A DNA stretch of 64,000 nt from Ciborinia camelliae (lineage: Eukaryota > Ascomycota > Leotiomycetes > Helotiales > Sclerotiniaceae): NCBI GenBank assembly GCA_025890175.1, contig JANPYM010000016.1, positions 775,110 through 839,109 on the forward strand, given 5' to 3'. The translations under genes were made by a program, and so were the position numbers. The notes under the pieces are model-generated. The model made no database searches and was not told the DNA's origin. It worked only from the letters and a program-made list of their open reading frames with translations. Shown here piece after piece: positions 23,574-36,960 of the stretch (within the stretch, counting starts at the first letter, position 1; the number at the start of each line of letters is the position of its first letter).

Positions 23574-24250
23574 ATGATATGAGTGGTGTATGAAGAAGGT
23601 GCAAAAGACGGTCCCTTCCCATTAAAGTAAAACCCAAGAGCACAAAATGAATTGGTCCTGGATATATACTCTAAATATTGATTTCATGTAAAGTGCATTT
23701 CGGAGCAGAGGCGAGCTGTCAACGGAGCCGGTCGTGGGACCCCGAATATCTTTGGGAATCGTCACTGTTCGCTGATCTCTACCAATCTTCGAGGAATGCG
23801 ATGTAAAGAGAGAGAGAGAGAGAGGGGAGGGAGAAATGTGTATTGGGTATTAGACAAAGATTTGAAGACAAAAAATTGAATCGATAGGTAGTAGGTATTG
23901 GAGGGAAAATTGTTTTAAATCGGCTGAAGAAGAAAGAAAAAGAAGAGAGAAAGTTTTGTGGGATGGAAAGCTTGAAGATATTCAAAACGTGTATTTTTTG
24001 ACGCTAAGCCTCATTCGACAAGATGATAGATACCGTTGAAATTGAAAATTTATAATAACACCGTATACAGTCTAGTGAACCGATCTGAGATTGGATGAGA
24101 TTATTAAATCATTTGATGAAAAGGGTAGCTTGAATTCTCGATGAAAAACATTATTTTGATATTCCAATAGTCCTGCTAGATAAGGTCCAGAAGCAACTAC
24201 ATCAAAGATATCCTCAAGTAACATATGACCTACCAAATTTATTTTCTAGT
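23574..24250. other. Intergenic region with GA run
   Basis: An AG dinucleotide run lies at about 23806-23823. No coding signal was seen. This stretch lies downstream of the giant DUF3638 gene and upstream of the pseudogene. Confidence 0.45.
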
Positions 24251-27200
24251 CTACTCTTCATTGTCCGAACTCTCATCACTTCCGTCACTCTCATCACTCC
24301 CATCGCTCTCATCACTTCCGTCACTTCCCTCATTCTCATAACCCTCATAACTCTCATACTCCCCATCATATCCCTCACCCTCCCCATCATCTTCACTCAT
24401 AGCATCCTCATCAACCTCAAAGTCCTCCCGAGTCAACAACTCCCCATTCAATATCTTCCCCATATGAGAATCCTCAAAACTCTGTCCCTTTCTCCTCAAC
24501 GCGAAAACTTTTCTCAGAAACGCCACTGGACTCTGTTCAAAGGGACAAATCTTATCCATAACCGGATCAAACAATGCGCGATCAGCTTTTTGTACAAAGT
24601 TATCGCAAGCAACTTTGATATGATCATTATCTGGTGAGTAATGACATAAGCCCAGAAATCTGCACAGATGAATGTACTCCTTGTAACTGCGAAGATAGAG
24701 TTGTCCAGCAAAAAGGTTGAGCTGTGTCACAATCGGAGGGATGGTCCATGATGGTGGTAGTGGCGGAATGGTATGGGTGTCGAGGCCCTCGAATGATTGT
24801 AAACAGAGACTCAGGCGTGGGGAATAGATATGCAAGGTGACCTTTTTGTAAGATCTGATGTATGGAAGCAAATCTTGTACCTCGAAGGGACTGATAATCA
24901 CACAGCCAGGCTTATCTTTTCTCCCAAATGTCACAACCCAGTGGACAGGCTTCAAAAAATCATCACTGAAGTTTTTTTTGCTTGTTTTAACGGTCCTCAA
25001 GAAGTCATAAGATATCCAAAGCCCTTTGGGCCACTTATCAATATCAAAGGCTCCCCGGGCAGAAGTGAACTTGAAGAGATAAAATGCCGGAAAGAATGCA
25101 GTACGGTTATTTGAAGCTATCTTCATAATACCTGTCTTCACAAAGTTAATCGCATCTTCATAGATGCCATGTTTTAATGGTTCCAGGTGCGGGGCACTAT
25201 CAACATATATCTCGCGCTCAGTTTCAGGCTCGAGTTCCCTCTCTTGCTCTTCATGTAGACTTGCACCAGCAAATGAGGTCAAGCCGAACTCGGAGCACTT
25301 CTGTCGAACAGCCTTAAGCTCCTTGAAATATGTGAACTTAGGGTTAAGTGGTTTGGATAGCCATAGTCCCCCAGATTGTTCTTGAAAGGGTCCATATCTC
25401 TCTTCCAATGGCTGGGCTTCAGGCTCTAGAATAGAATCCGGTACATGTCCCGGATTTGCGTTTAGAAGCGCGAGTCTTTCATAGTGCCGCTTTCCTTGAA
25501 CTGCCCAAGGACACACGCATTTGCGAATATGGGCCATGGTGTTCAGCATGCACCATATAAGTACATCTGCGATTTTGATATCATGAGCGTGATCCTTACC
25601 AGTACTTTCCAATATTTTGCGATGGATGTCTCGAGTTCCACAAAGGACAACGGATTGGCCTTTCCCTAGTTTACGCATTCGCATACATGCTATTTAAAAT
25701 ATCAGCTATCCATTATAATATTTTGATGACACAGACAATAAATTACCTTGAACAAGTCGATCTTTGTTTAAATCGGGCCCTAAAGTTACCATAGCACGGT
25801 AATTGTTCGGTAGCTTTAGGTCCGTCCCACGAGTGTGTGCCTCATCAAGATAGATGACACAGCGGTCCATCTGTTTATTAAAAGGTGAGACCATAAGCGG
25901 TTCTATAACCCCATCCCGATTTATGACGCAAATTACATTAGCGGAATTAACGAAGACTGCTGCTTGTACTTCTGCATCTAACAATCGCGATAGCCATATG
26001 CTGGCAACCTTCTCATTCTGAAGCTCAAGTACTTGTGAGCCAACATCGAGAATCACCCGCACGGCAGGCTTCGAAGCAACTGCTAGATTTATAAGAGCCT
26101 CTGCATTGAATTCTTCACCTGTATTCGAAGAATCAAATGTATTTTCGTGCTGCAGTAGGCATGCCAAGACTTCCGCATTGGTAGACAGTTGCTCTGGGAG
26201 GTCTTGTTGTTTGACAGAGAGTGGTAGAACGTATTTACTATCGTTTGTTCCACTAAAGCCTGTCAGTAGATGCTGCTTCTTTCGGGCAATATCCCATCCA
26301 GACGAGGAAAGCTTTTTGGGAAATTCTTTCATCTCCTTTGGAAGAACGAGATGGCAGAGATAGAAATCTATCATTTCTTTTGAGCGTCTTAATTGACTAT
26401 ATACACAACGGGACCATTGTGCAGGATCACTCAAATTGACACCCCGAAGCTGCTTGAATTTAGGCTCTAATCCGGGGCAGTTGCGAGTCCATCTTTCGTA
26501 TTCACCTTCGCTGTTGTCTGATTTAAGAAGTGCTTTGAAGCATTCCATTGCTTGATCAATCGATAGGCCCTCGTAGTAATATGACAGACATGTTAGAATG
26601 ATGGTTGTCTCAGGATGACAAAACTCGGCACGAGCTGCAGGGACATCTTTTCCGTGGAAAGGAACGGACAGTAATGATCGCTTCAGATCTAAACCAAAAT
26701 TAACTCGCCATCTCTTGTGTGAGAAAGCAAATTTAAGAACTCCATGGGCAAAGAGCCCTCTAAGGAGTTGGAGACCTTTTTTCATTGACTCGGAGCCAAA
26801 TGCAGCATTTTCAAGTGACGTGAATTCTGCTTTTTCTACATCAAGTTTTGTGATGAATCGAAAAATCAAATCTCGCTCTGTCTTGGTAAAGCGAAAGAAG
26901 GATAATCCGCCTATTCCAAAATCGCAAATATTACGGGCTACTTGAGTGAGTATCGTATCGCTGACTGTATCTCGTAAAATTCGGAATCGGGCAAATGCGC
27001 ATGATCCATGTGGGAGCCGTTCCATCTCTATATCATCGTGATACTTTTGATCGATCGCTTGGACATGTTTGTGCAACACTGCCAAAACGCGTTGTACTAT
27101 TGAAAATCGGTCCGAGGCATATTCAATATCGCGTTGCAGGCCAACAGTATAGATCAACTCAAAGCGGACACTAAGTATCTCATCGCTTTCATCAAGTATA

Positions 27201-30200
27201 TCCCGGGAATTATCAAGCAGCCAGTTCTGTGTGTCGCTCATAATCTTCCCGATTTTCCTGGTGCGTCTGCTTTCCTTGACCTCTCCATCTTCACTGTCTT
27301 CACTGTCTTTACTGTCATCGCTGTCATCGCTGTCATCGCTATCTTCGCTTTCTTCGTTATCTTCCGAATCCTCGCTGTCCTCGCTATCTTCACTGTCTTC
27401 GCTGTCTTCGCTATCTTCGCAGTCTTCACACTCTGCGCCACCATCTTCGCTATCCTCACTGTCTTCGCTATCTTCACTGTCTTCGCTATCTTCACTGTCT
27501 TCGCTATCTTCACTGTCTTCGCTATCTTCGCAGTCTTCACACTCTGCGCCACCATCTTCGCTGTCTTCGCTGTCTTCGGATAACCGCATGTTCAATGCCA
27601 TTAACTCAAATGATAATAAGTGCTCTGGCTGTAGAAGAAGTATGCCGCCGGAACGCAAGCAAGTCTCATAGAGCTTGCGTATTCCTCGTGCTTCTTTAAC
27701 CCCGATTTTAAGAGACCTGGAGATGGGCAAGAAGAATATACGCCTATTGATCATACCACCTAGCTTCTCAATCAATAGATCCATCATCTGAGTTGATAGT
27801 GAACGTAAAATGATGACACGACATAATTTGGTCGTGTCTGCGAGAGTACAAGCCACGATAGGAACAATGACGGAAGATTTGCCAAGGCCCATGTTCAGTT
27901 GCATGACGGAATTTTGACCAGATCGTGGATAAATCATCTCTTTCGCAATTTTAGCTTGGTCTTTGCGTATAAGAATGTTGTTTTCTAATTCAAGAAGCAG
28001 CCAGTCCGGGTGCAACATCGGATTCCAACCTTCGTGTCCTGGATTGGAGAGCTCCGCGATAACTTCCGCTTTGTTTTTACAACAAGCTTTGAGGCGCTCT
28101 GCATACTGCAAGTTGGCTATTGCGAGCCCGTAAGATACAATTGCATTGTACCATTTGACCGAGAGCTGGAATGAGCTACGCTCTGCAATAAGAGATAGAA
28201 TTGCTGTTCGAGATAGGCGAGGAAGCGCTGTTATGCTCTCAATCGAGGAGACCAAATGGCGCAAGATGGTGTTATACATTGAGTGAACCTGTTCTTGGCA
28301 ACGATCTGCATAGGTCGCGAAATATTGTGTCAAATCTTTAGAATCTAGTTCAATACCAGGAACTTTGCCAAGTGCATCGAGACTTTGTCGTAAATCGCTG
28401 ACATATTGAGTCTCAAAATCCCCAGAAGTATGCCTTGAAAGCTCATCCAGAAGCACAACAAGCTTGGCTTGATTGTTCTCATCGCTCGAAGATCTGTTGA
28501 CTGACAGGAGCAGTGACCGCAATTCAGACTCACATGCGTTGTCAGGAAATACTGGCGGGGGATTCTTTAAAAGATCCTGAAGCCGTACATATCCGAAAGT
28601 CGGTTTATATTTCATTTCCGGGATTTCATTTTTCAATCTAGGATACGGTAATTGTATACTAGGTAGTAAGATATTAAGAGTGACTTGTAATTTTGAGATG
28701 TAAGCCTCAAAATCCATATTTCGATGCCAGGATTCAAAGAGTGGTCGTGCTTCTACATATACTTGTTCGACATTGATATATGTACGACACACTGCATCTG
28801 AAAAAGCGATAGGGTTCGTTGTTGGCCAGCTTGATATGAGAAACTTGACGGTCTCTTCGATATAGTGGTTTTTGAATTCGGTGTATACTCTTCTTCGCCG
28901 GTTTCTTGCTTGCTTGGTGTTCTCTGAATGCAAAATTGGAAGCTTACTAGCTGGAGTTACGGAAAATTTATACGCATTTTCAGTACAGATATTTTCCAAA
29001 ATTGACTCACTCGGCTCGTAACCGTCTTCTAGATCAAAATGTTGATATTGCGGAATGGGGATTTTGCGAAATTGGGGGTTCGTGGCCAAAGCTAGTAGAG
29101 TGTGGATAAATTCTTGATCTGCTTTCTGTGAAAAGGTGATTGTTGACAAAAAGATCATGATTTTGTATTTGTCTCGAGTTTTGCTACTAGTCGAAAGCTG
29201 TTGGTAGATTGAGAACCAGTTGCTTGGAAGGTATTCTTCTGGCTCATTTAACCATTGTTCGTCATAACCAATGACTATACTATCTGTGTTCATCATAGGA
29301 CCGGTAATGGATGATGACAATGAGTCCATAACATTTTGCAAATTCTTGCAGACGTTCAAATTTGACGACCAAGAATTTACCAATGACGCAATATTGTATA
29401 CGAGTGCCCCCCTATCCGCGTCGCAGTCACAATCACGAGAGGAATACTCATTGTCCTTTTCGATGGTGAACATTTCAGCTCCAAATCCCTCAACACAGTA
29501 CGTGGCATTTCGAATTTTGGCCATAGAAGATAACCGAGAGTCACTTCGAGTATCTCGGCTTGGAATTTGTGGAAAGGGAGGTAAGTCTTCTTGGAATGGT
29601 GAAAGTGACCTAGCATAATCGAAAATGTCGTCAACTTTTGCACGGAAGGCCTCATGCTGAGAAAGTGAGGGAAGAGAATTCCACGTAACTGTCTGCATGA
29701 CAGTTTTATATGCCGGATAAAAGTGTCTTTTTGGTGTTAATTCCCTTAATTTTATGAGCAAGTCAACTTCCTCAGAAGAAAGAGCAGAGAAAGAAAGGAG
29801 AGACGAGGAAGACAGTCCATCTAGGGCTTCTTCCGTCCCTGTTCTGCCAGTGAGAACATCTGGAATGCAGTCTGAGGTCAATGCGTGAAGGTAAAGCTTA
29901 AAAAGCTTTGTCCGAAGACTACCATTATCAATTAGGCGACCCAGTTGAGTATCGATGCGATACTCATGAAAAGTACAGAATTTTATCATGTCCGTACTAA
30001 TACTCACTCTAACATGACCACCATGTTTCAAGAAAGAAATGTCGCCATGTGGGACAATTAATATCCGTGATGATTTGTTCGAGTCTTCGTCACACAGTAT
30101 AAGTTTGTTGACCAATCCCGTGAAAACATCAATATCCTGGTTTTTGTCTATGAACATCCCTCGAAATTGTTTAGATTCTATCCTTGAATCTCCTATATTG

Positions 30201-33200
30201 TGGTAGAACTCGAGATTGAAGCGAGGGAGGTGTACCTCTAGCTTTCCAGTGCGCTGATTCAGAATCAAGTGTATGTTATTTGCACTTTCGAAGGGGGACA
30301 AGAGTTTTGAGATAGAAGCAGCTGTTGAGCTACGGATGTCGATAAGCGTTGACAGTTTGTTGATCATATGAAATTGTTGACCCGGCAGAGGGATAATTTG
30401 CCATCCAATATCTGGGATAACCCATGGTTGTCCTTTGGGCCTCAGTTGTATAATCCCGGAAACATCACTGCGCATGAAAACGAAGTCCTCTATGAACGCG
30501 TCAGGCAAATCGCCTATTAACGCATGGTTGGGAATAACTTCAAAAGATTCATCACCTTGACGAACTCGGATGATCAATTCGTCTTTATACATGAGGAAAT
30601 GTATCTACTGTGTGATCAGCAAATGATTGATATGATGAAAATTGATCCATGACTGCTTCAATCAGCACTCGAAAGATTTGACTTTACCTGTTGACCGCAT
30701 ATTTTGTTCCGCGTCTCAAATTCCATACCAGGCAGGGTGGATGGTACCACATCTAATACTTTCTAGATAATCAATATGAGTTAATAAAATTGTGATGCGG
30801 TATATGAACAAGAAATTGTAGACCAAAATTACACTTACTTTACCAAATAGTCTCTGATATGTAGGATGAGCTTCATAAATCTTCGGAAGACGCCCAAGAG
30901 GAAAACCTTTGATAAGAAGCTCTCCACTTAGAATGTTGAAGCAAACACGCATAGCCTTTGTATTGGGGACGCCTAGTGTTACGGATTCCAGCCATCGACT
31001 GTTGGGGAATTTGAGTGCAGTCCACTTAGTCCCTGCCATATAACCAGACCACAAGTGCCGAATAGTCTGGTTGATACCCTGGCAATCAACCGTGATGATA
31101 TCACGGAGGATTGGTTCGGCACTATGAGATACTCTATCAAAACGCCGCAGTGCTAGCTGGGTCACAGGAGAGAGGTCTGAACCGGATGTAGGGCGATGAT
31201 CATGAACGTTTATTAAACATTCCACAAAAATTGCCTGATTTTCATTTGACGTGAGTATTGTTTCGAGATGATGAGAATCGACATCAAATGTGCCGTGGCA
31301 CGTCAGACTTAGCTCAAGAGCACGAAATTTAAGCGATTCAAGCTCATCCTCTTTTTGACAATCATGAAGCATATTTACCACATCTCGAATCCAGGCACGT
31401 AATATCAGCCTGATACGCATCAGTGCCCGAAGACAGCCTTTGTAGACCGAATCATGTTCACTCATAGAAAGCAATCGGGTGGCCAGTATTGTAATCACGC
31501 GAACGGTTCCTGCACCTTGCCAATTCGACTCCACACTTGACACTAATGTGTCCAAATTTTGTAGCAAATGTATGCCAAAAGCTTCTTCTACAAGATGTGA
31601 ATGCGCCTGGCGACATATAGCCCCGCTGGGAGGACCGGCTTCCCACGCGGCCTGAACAATGAGTTGAAAAGTTTCATCGCGGTTGAAATCAAGAATTCGT
31701 GTGTCGAGCTCCCGCAAGATATTTAACCACTGCAGATGATATCCTGATCTTAGGGATCCAAATGCATAATATTCATGAAGGGTAAGTGCATCTGGGCAGT
31801 CAGCTTGTTTTGCAATAACCTCGTTGGTTGTATGAGTAGTCCCAGTAAGGCAAGTTTGAAGCCCCACGAAAGATGGGGATGCGAGCTTGATTGTACATAG
31901 TCTTTGGATGTCCATTCTGGATAGAAAGCCTTGCCGAATTGCCTCTTGCTGATTCCGGGAACAATCCACAGCGAAGTATTTTACGCCGCAGGGTTTGAGG
32001 ATGATCTCCATCCTAGCATCCTCTATCAACTTTTCTCTGTAGTGCGTTATGATGAATGGCTTTACCGTGGAACCGAGGCGAATTCTTCCAAGATCACCTT
32101 TTGCATATGGTTCCAGAGGAGTTCTTTGGAAGTTATACAACTTCTGTGGCTGGCTTTCGAGTGGTGGTGAAAAAACATCCACGATGAGGCTAAAAGTGCG
32201 ATCACGCCAAACAGAGATGACTAGTGGCACATCAAGCTCGAATACTACTGATTTAGCTTCCACCTCATATTCAGGCAGTGGCCATTCATGAACAGAAACC
32301 ATAACGCTTCTTGCTGCATTTTCCTCGATACATTTGGAACAAGTGCCATAAGGACACGCATCCACTACTTTATTTTCGTAAGAGTTCCAAGATGTTATCG
32401 TACGCTTGTCATGTACAGTGGTTCGATCGTTTTGTTTCCAGATATTAAATTCTCTTTGCTTTGTTTGGAGTTCCACTATTTTGGCTTCTCTTTCGCTCCT
32501 CGCATCATGTATGATCCTTGTTCGAAGAGATTGATGCGTGGGAGATTGATCAAAATACCGCACTCCAAAACTTGTTGGCTCATTGACTGAGGAGAAAATG
32601 CACGGAAGTTTCGGATTGGCAGCAGCATTTCTGTTCTTGATATACGTTTCAATGAAGGCTAGTCTCTTCAGCTGTAGTTGTGTGGGTAGTAACAACTCTG
32701 TAAACAACCGTGGTTTAAGACCAGTGCGATATTCTTTGAGTAATGGCTCTTTGCATGTTGAACATTTATCCAATGCTACCCATAATTCCAGTAGTGTGAG
32801 TATCCTTTTTGATTGGTCCTCGGGAATCCCCTCATATTCCATTCCAGAGGCTTCACTGTAGGTAGATATGAGATCCGCCAAATCAGCGCAAGATAATTCA
32901 AGTTCCTCAGCGGTCTTTAACCAGTTTTGGAGATGATTCATCACCCACAACTCAATGTCTGCAAGATTCATGCGAATTTCTTCATGATCATTATCTGAGA
33001 AGCGTTGTACTCTTGGTAATTCAATGATACTTTGGCGTATTCGCAGACGACAATCCGGCTCAAAGGTTTTGGATTTTGACCTGGATCCCCTTCGAGTCAA
33101 AATACTGGCAATATAAGGTCGTAATGAGTGCATACTCAGACCAGTGTCTTGGATTGGGACGAGAGAATCAAGACGTGGATAGGATAACTTAAAAGAACTC

Positions 33201-34245
33201 GGAATAGGTATCTTGAAATGCGATTCGACTGTCGAAATTAATTGTTGAACGTGAGACCGTAATGTGGTGCTTATAAATGATTCAAGCTTCAGAAGTCGTC
33301 GTTGGATCTTCTTAAGCATCATGAACAATGTTTCTCTGGGCATTGGGAGCTTCAGTGCACTCTCCAAGATTTGGCACATAAAGAATATCATGAACGACTT
33401 GTATTGTGTGTGTAATTGCCCATCGGCCGATTCTTTCATGAGCCCTCGCTGCAGGCCAACCCTGATCAATAGGTAGCGAGCGGAACGGCGCCATGGCTTG
33501 AGAGTGTCTTTCCACTGCACAACATCTCTCGTTCGCTTCTGGATGCGCCTAACACTATAGCGGTGCCCGATAGCATGTAACAGCTCGGTCACCATGCTGG
33601 TGATTAAGTATGGGTCAATTGTGTCGCGAATTTCAATATCTAATGTGGAAGCTTTGCTTGATTTCGCTTGGACAATAGCGGGCGTCTCGCGGTTCAACCC
33701 TTCAATACACTGGAGTAGCGCCTCGAGGAATGCCGAATCGTTTACACGGTTCTGATGAACGATGATAGCAGGGCCTGGAAAATATCGCCGGAGACGACCC
33801 TTCGTTTTCATGACATCGTGGCTTCGTGCTGATAACTCAAATGTCTCAAAGCAATATTCCTCCCTTAAACGGCGGATGATCATTCCCGCGTTCTGACTTT
33901 CGACATGAATAATGTACACATCTAAGAAATTTAAATGGTTAGCAAATATACCTAATCATGGCTTAGATTCGCACCTTTTTGCTTCATCGTTGTTAGTTGC
34001 CCGATCACCTTGGCAATAGATGTGATGCCATCAGTTTCAGAAGGTCTTAAGCCTGTTACCATTGGAATCATCCGCGCGACTGAAAGACTTTGGCTGGCAA
34101 ATCGTTTGTGATAGGCCTTTAGTTCACGCTCACAAAACTTGGTCAGCAGAGCATCGTATTTTGGTCCCCCGTCTTCCTGGTGGGGCAATTTTGGCGGGAA
34201 GAATACATGACGAAAGATGTATTGCAAAGATGATTTGGAATCCAT
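24251..34245 (-). CDS. Giant DUF6606/DUF3638/DUF3645 protein, ATPase-like
   Basis: Five exons (34245-33975, 33921-30839, 30762-30688, 30604-25747, 25689-24251) join in frame to 3,241 residues, the usual size of this fungal family. The N-terminus (SLQYIFRHVFFPPKLPxQED) and VESQNAGMIIRR are typical. A P-loop-like NMGLGKSS lies near residue 2050 and a Walker B-like DILDESDE near 2277; both belong to DUF3638. DEAHTRGTDLKLP near residue 2725 marks DUF3645 and is followed by ACMRMRKLGKGQ across the last intron. Family members are often labelled ubiquitin hydrolase-like, but their biochemical role is not established. Two unusual parts stand out: about 100 residues of SED repeats between the P-loop and DESDE, and an acidic C-terminal tail ending in GSDESDGSDE-type repeats. 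Introns are 53, 76, 83 and 57 nt. Exon 3 has only 25 codons. The reading frame is intact, so the gene looks functional. Confidence 0.92.
27284..27579 (-). repeat. In-frame Ser-Glu-Asp coding minisatellite
   Basis: Tandem nine-base units encode SED over about 98 residues, with two copies of a DGGAECEDCED interruption placed 111 bp (37 codons) apart, which points to a segmental duplication in frame. Towards the C-terminal side the units change to SDD and SKD. Complementary frames on the plus strand (runs of SSL or of hydrophobic residues) are shadows. Confidence 0.9.
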
Positions 34246-36122
34246 ATTGAAGTCTTATGGTACTCCAACCAGCTTTCGAGGAACACAATGAGAGCTTTGG
34301 CGAGGAAAGATTGGTGGAAAGTGCGTATTTTGTTATGTTGAATCCACCTTCTGCAAGATTACCTCAATACTTTGAAAGGCAATGAACATGAGATGTGGAA
34401 GCTATTTTTATGTGTTCAAAGACACCGTTGATAGCCTCTCACGATATTCCAAAGCCGTCTGCTGCTCTTTTCTGGTATTGCCTGCTTGCGTTTGTTGTAT
34501 TTGAAATTATATGTAAAGGATTTATTTGATTATTGAGTAGGTTAAACAGTACGTAACTTAAATGCTGAATATACAGCTCTGATGAAATTGAAATAAGGTC
34601 GCAAACGAGTGAAAAAAAGAAGTATGAGAATTGCTTGTTAGTAGAGAAGCAATGTTTGGAAAAAGCAAATGTTCCTGGATGCCTATTTGCAGTCTGCAGT
34701 CATACATATAGAAAAAACAGTGGTTGACTAACTGTAAAAAAAGGAATGACTGAAAAAAAAAGTTCTTTCACCATCTTTATTTTCTACCATTGAAAAGTGA
34801 ATTCAGGAGATGAATTTTTATTTCATATCAATTATTGATTCTCGTCTTATCTCATTCGACAGAGAAGCCACTTCATATGTAAAGACCTCATCAATAGACA
34901 TTCGGCTTGTACACTGGTGTAGTGAGTTTTCTGGCTGCATCAACCCCATTGCCATCTTCTGCTTTCGATACTTGTCGAAACAATTGGTAAAGATTTGTCT
35001 TCTAACGGGGGATTTGATCAGCAGCATGAAGGAAGCTTTCTGTCTGTTCTTGTCTGTTGAGGCTGCATTTGAGATGGCTCACATAGCAATAGTGAACATT
35101 GAAGCTTCACTCGGGTTGAAGTTGAGAGAAGGATCAATAAATTTATGTGGGGTTCTGCGCTATTCTTAACTAAGATTAAGTTAACACACGGGCGTTATCA
35201 TCTAACAGGCAGGTGACATACCTTGTGAATGACGAAGAATATATAACTCCAGCAGAAAGATAAAAACATGGCATTTGCGATTCGATCTCGAACCTCAATA
35301 TGTGAACCTTTCCCATAGATCGCATCCAAATGACCCTTTGGCCTTCTCGACAGTAATTCATATTTGGTCGATGGATAGCAAATGGTTCTTCGCACGGCGC
35401 TATGGCTTCAGAGACACCTCGAAGGGGAGAACAATATGCTTACCAATAGTTGGAAAGATTGGAGCTGCGATGAAGAATCCCTTTATGGTATCCTAACCTT
35501 GAGGAGAAATAACAGAGGCGTTTTCCAATGTTTATTTAAAGGCTGACACGTCAGGTTGTGTTACATAGAAGACACGGGATAGTGCATGCGAAAGTTGCTA
35601 CACTGGAATGTGCGTTCTGCAGGTAACATTCCGTTGGGTTGATGACACGCGACAGAGGCGACATACAATGTGATCCCCTCGGATGCCAATTCGCGACCTA
35701 CGCCAGTAAGTATTTGAACCAATAAGATTAGGTATATCATGATTTTCAACCTCAATATTGCAGGCAGGCACTCGAGGAATACATCCGCATCTCATTGAGA
35801 CGCGCGAAAGTTAAAAGCATTTTGCGCCTTCAGATATACATGGGCAGTCACTGGAACTTAATATATGTTCTTACCATAATCAACGACAAATTACATTTGT
35901 TCAAGGTAATTTCTGACCGCGCCTACACATTCGCGGGTGAGGGTAGACGTCAAATGTCTTCTTGGTATCAGACGTGGTCTCATATGTCAAACCTCCACAT
36001 TCTTCACACCCATTGATATGCACAACAGAACTTACAAGTATAAGTCTTTCCTACTCTCATTCCTTCCTTTTGTATACAAGCTGTCTCCGTCTCTTTTTAC
36101 AACTAACAGCACCATTTTCAAC
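34246..36122. other. Intergenic region, possible minus-strand gene remnant
   Basis: The first few hundred bases next to 34245 should hold the promoter of the DUF3638 gene. At about 34820-35500 on the minus strand, pieces read like exons (FFIAAPIFPTIG with a GTAAGC donor, then GHLDAIYGKGSHIEVRDRIA and FLSFCWSYIFFVIH with a GTATGT donor), but stops follow and no full frame could be assembled. The family was not recognised. The stretch 35800-36122 is the promoter side of the Cys-rich gene. Confidence 0.3.
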
Positions 36123-36960
36123 ATGAAGACTGCAAGCTGGTTGGTTCTTCTGGCTTCTGCCAGAAGTATTTTGGGTGATTGTAATGATGCTTGTGCCTCA
36201 GCTATTACAGCAATTGGTGAAATCAATGTCGGTCTCCAGAGTCGTTCAATCGATTGCGCTCAATTTCTAGCGACAACTGTCACGCCCAATGCTTCGTTCG
36301 TCAACTCTAACTCCATTCATGTTCTTGACTAATTTAGACAGGATCGCTTTGATTACCACGAGTGCCAACATGGAAGATTATCTACATGTCCCCTCCCAGA
36401 CAACTACCGAGCCCGGTTCGATTCCTACTTACGCATCAGCATGTGCCGCCAGCGCTGATTACGCATCTGCTTGTTCTTGCGCGACCGTCACGGCATCAAC
36501 AGTAGTCGCTCCAACTCCAACCACCTACATCTATGACAAACTCCCTCTCTGCGCTAACCCCGCCACATGCGCACAAGGATATAGCAATGCTGCCTGTGGT
36601 GGTGGCGCTGGTATTTGTATTCCTACTGGTGGGGATGAAAGTGCCGGATTATGCATTGCTGCGGGCAATTGCGGCGTCCGCTGCACACATAATTCAGAAT
36701 GTCCCACTGGCATCTGTCTCACAGATACTTGCTGTGGAAGTACGTGTTTCAATCCATCGGTTCAAATGGTCTCCACCTGGGCCCCTGCTCCCGCTAAACT
36801 CGTCAAGAAAAGTTTTGGTGGCTTTGATGGCTTTGGGGCAATCCTAGAAAAGATGAAGGCAGGCAAAGGGAAATTAACGGGTGCAAACAAGAACAAAATC
36901 TTGGGTTCTTATCTCCCAGAAAACCCTCAGCCTAAGAAATTCTTCAAAGCTGGGTCTTGA
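36123..36960 (+). CDS. Secreted cysteine-rich protein
   Basis: Exons 36123-36295 and 36342-36960 join to 263 residues. The 46-nt intron uses GTTCGT and ends TTTAGACAG. Residues 1-18 (MKTASWLVLLASARSILG) form a signal peptide with cleavage before DC. The middle is rich in Ala, Ser and Thr. A Cys-rich block of about 70 residues (roughly 135-205) follows, with CANPATC, CGGGAGIC, GLCIAAGNCGVRC, CPTGIC and CCGSTC; the dense pairs suggest several disulfides. The C-terminal 50 residues are basic (KKSFGGFDGFG, MKAGKGKL), which is odd for a wall protein and could be a processed peptide. I recognise no enzymatic family. Likely roles are surface binding or host interaction, by inference only. Good confidence as a gene, low for function. 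Confidence 0.75.

Noticed and set aside
27134..27671. Plus-strand proteins with SSL runs or hydrophobic repeats
   Set aside because: They are the complement of the SED-coding repeat in the DUF3638 gene, which is the intact frame.
24251..34245. Three or four separate genes on the minus strand
   Set aside because: Phases at all four introns match, and the joined protein follows the DUF3638 family from N- to C-terminus.
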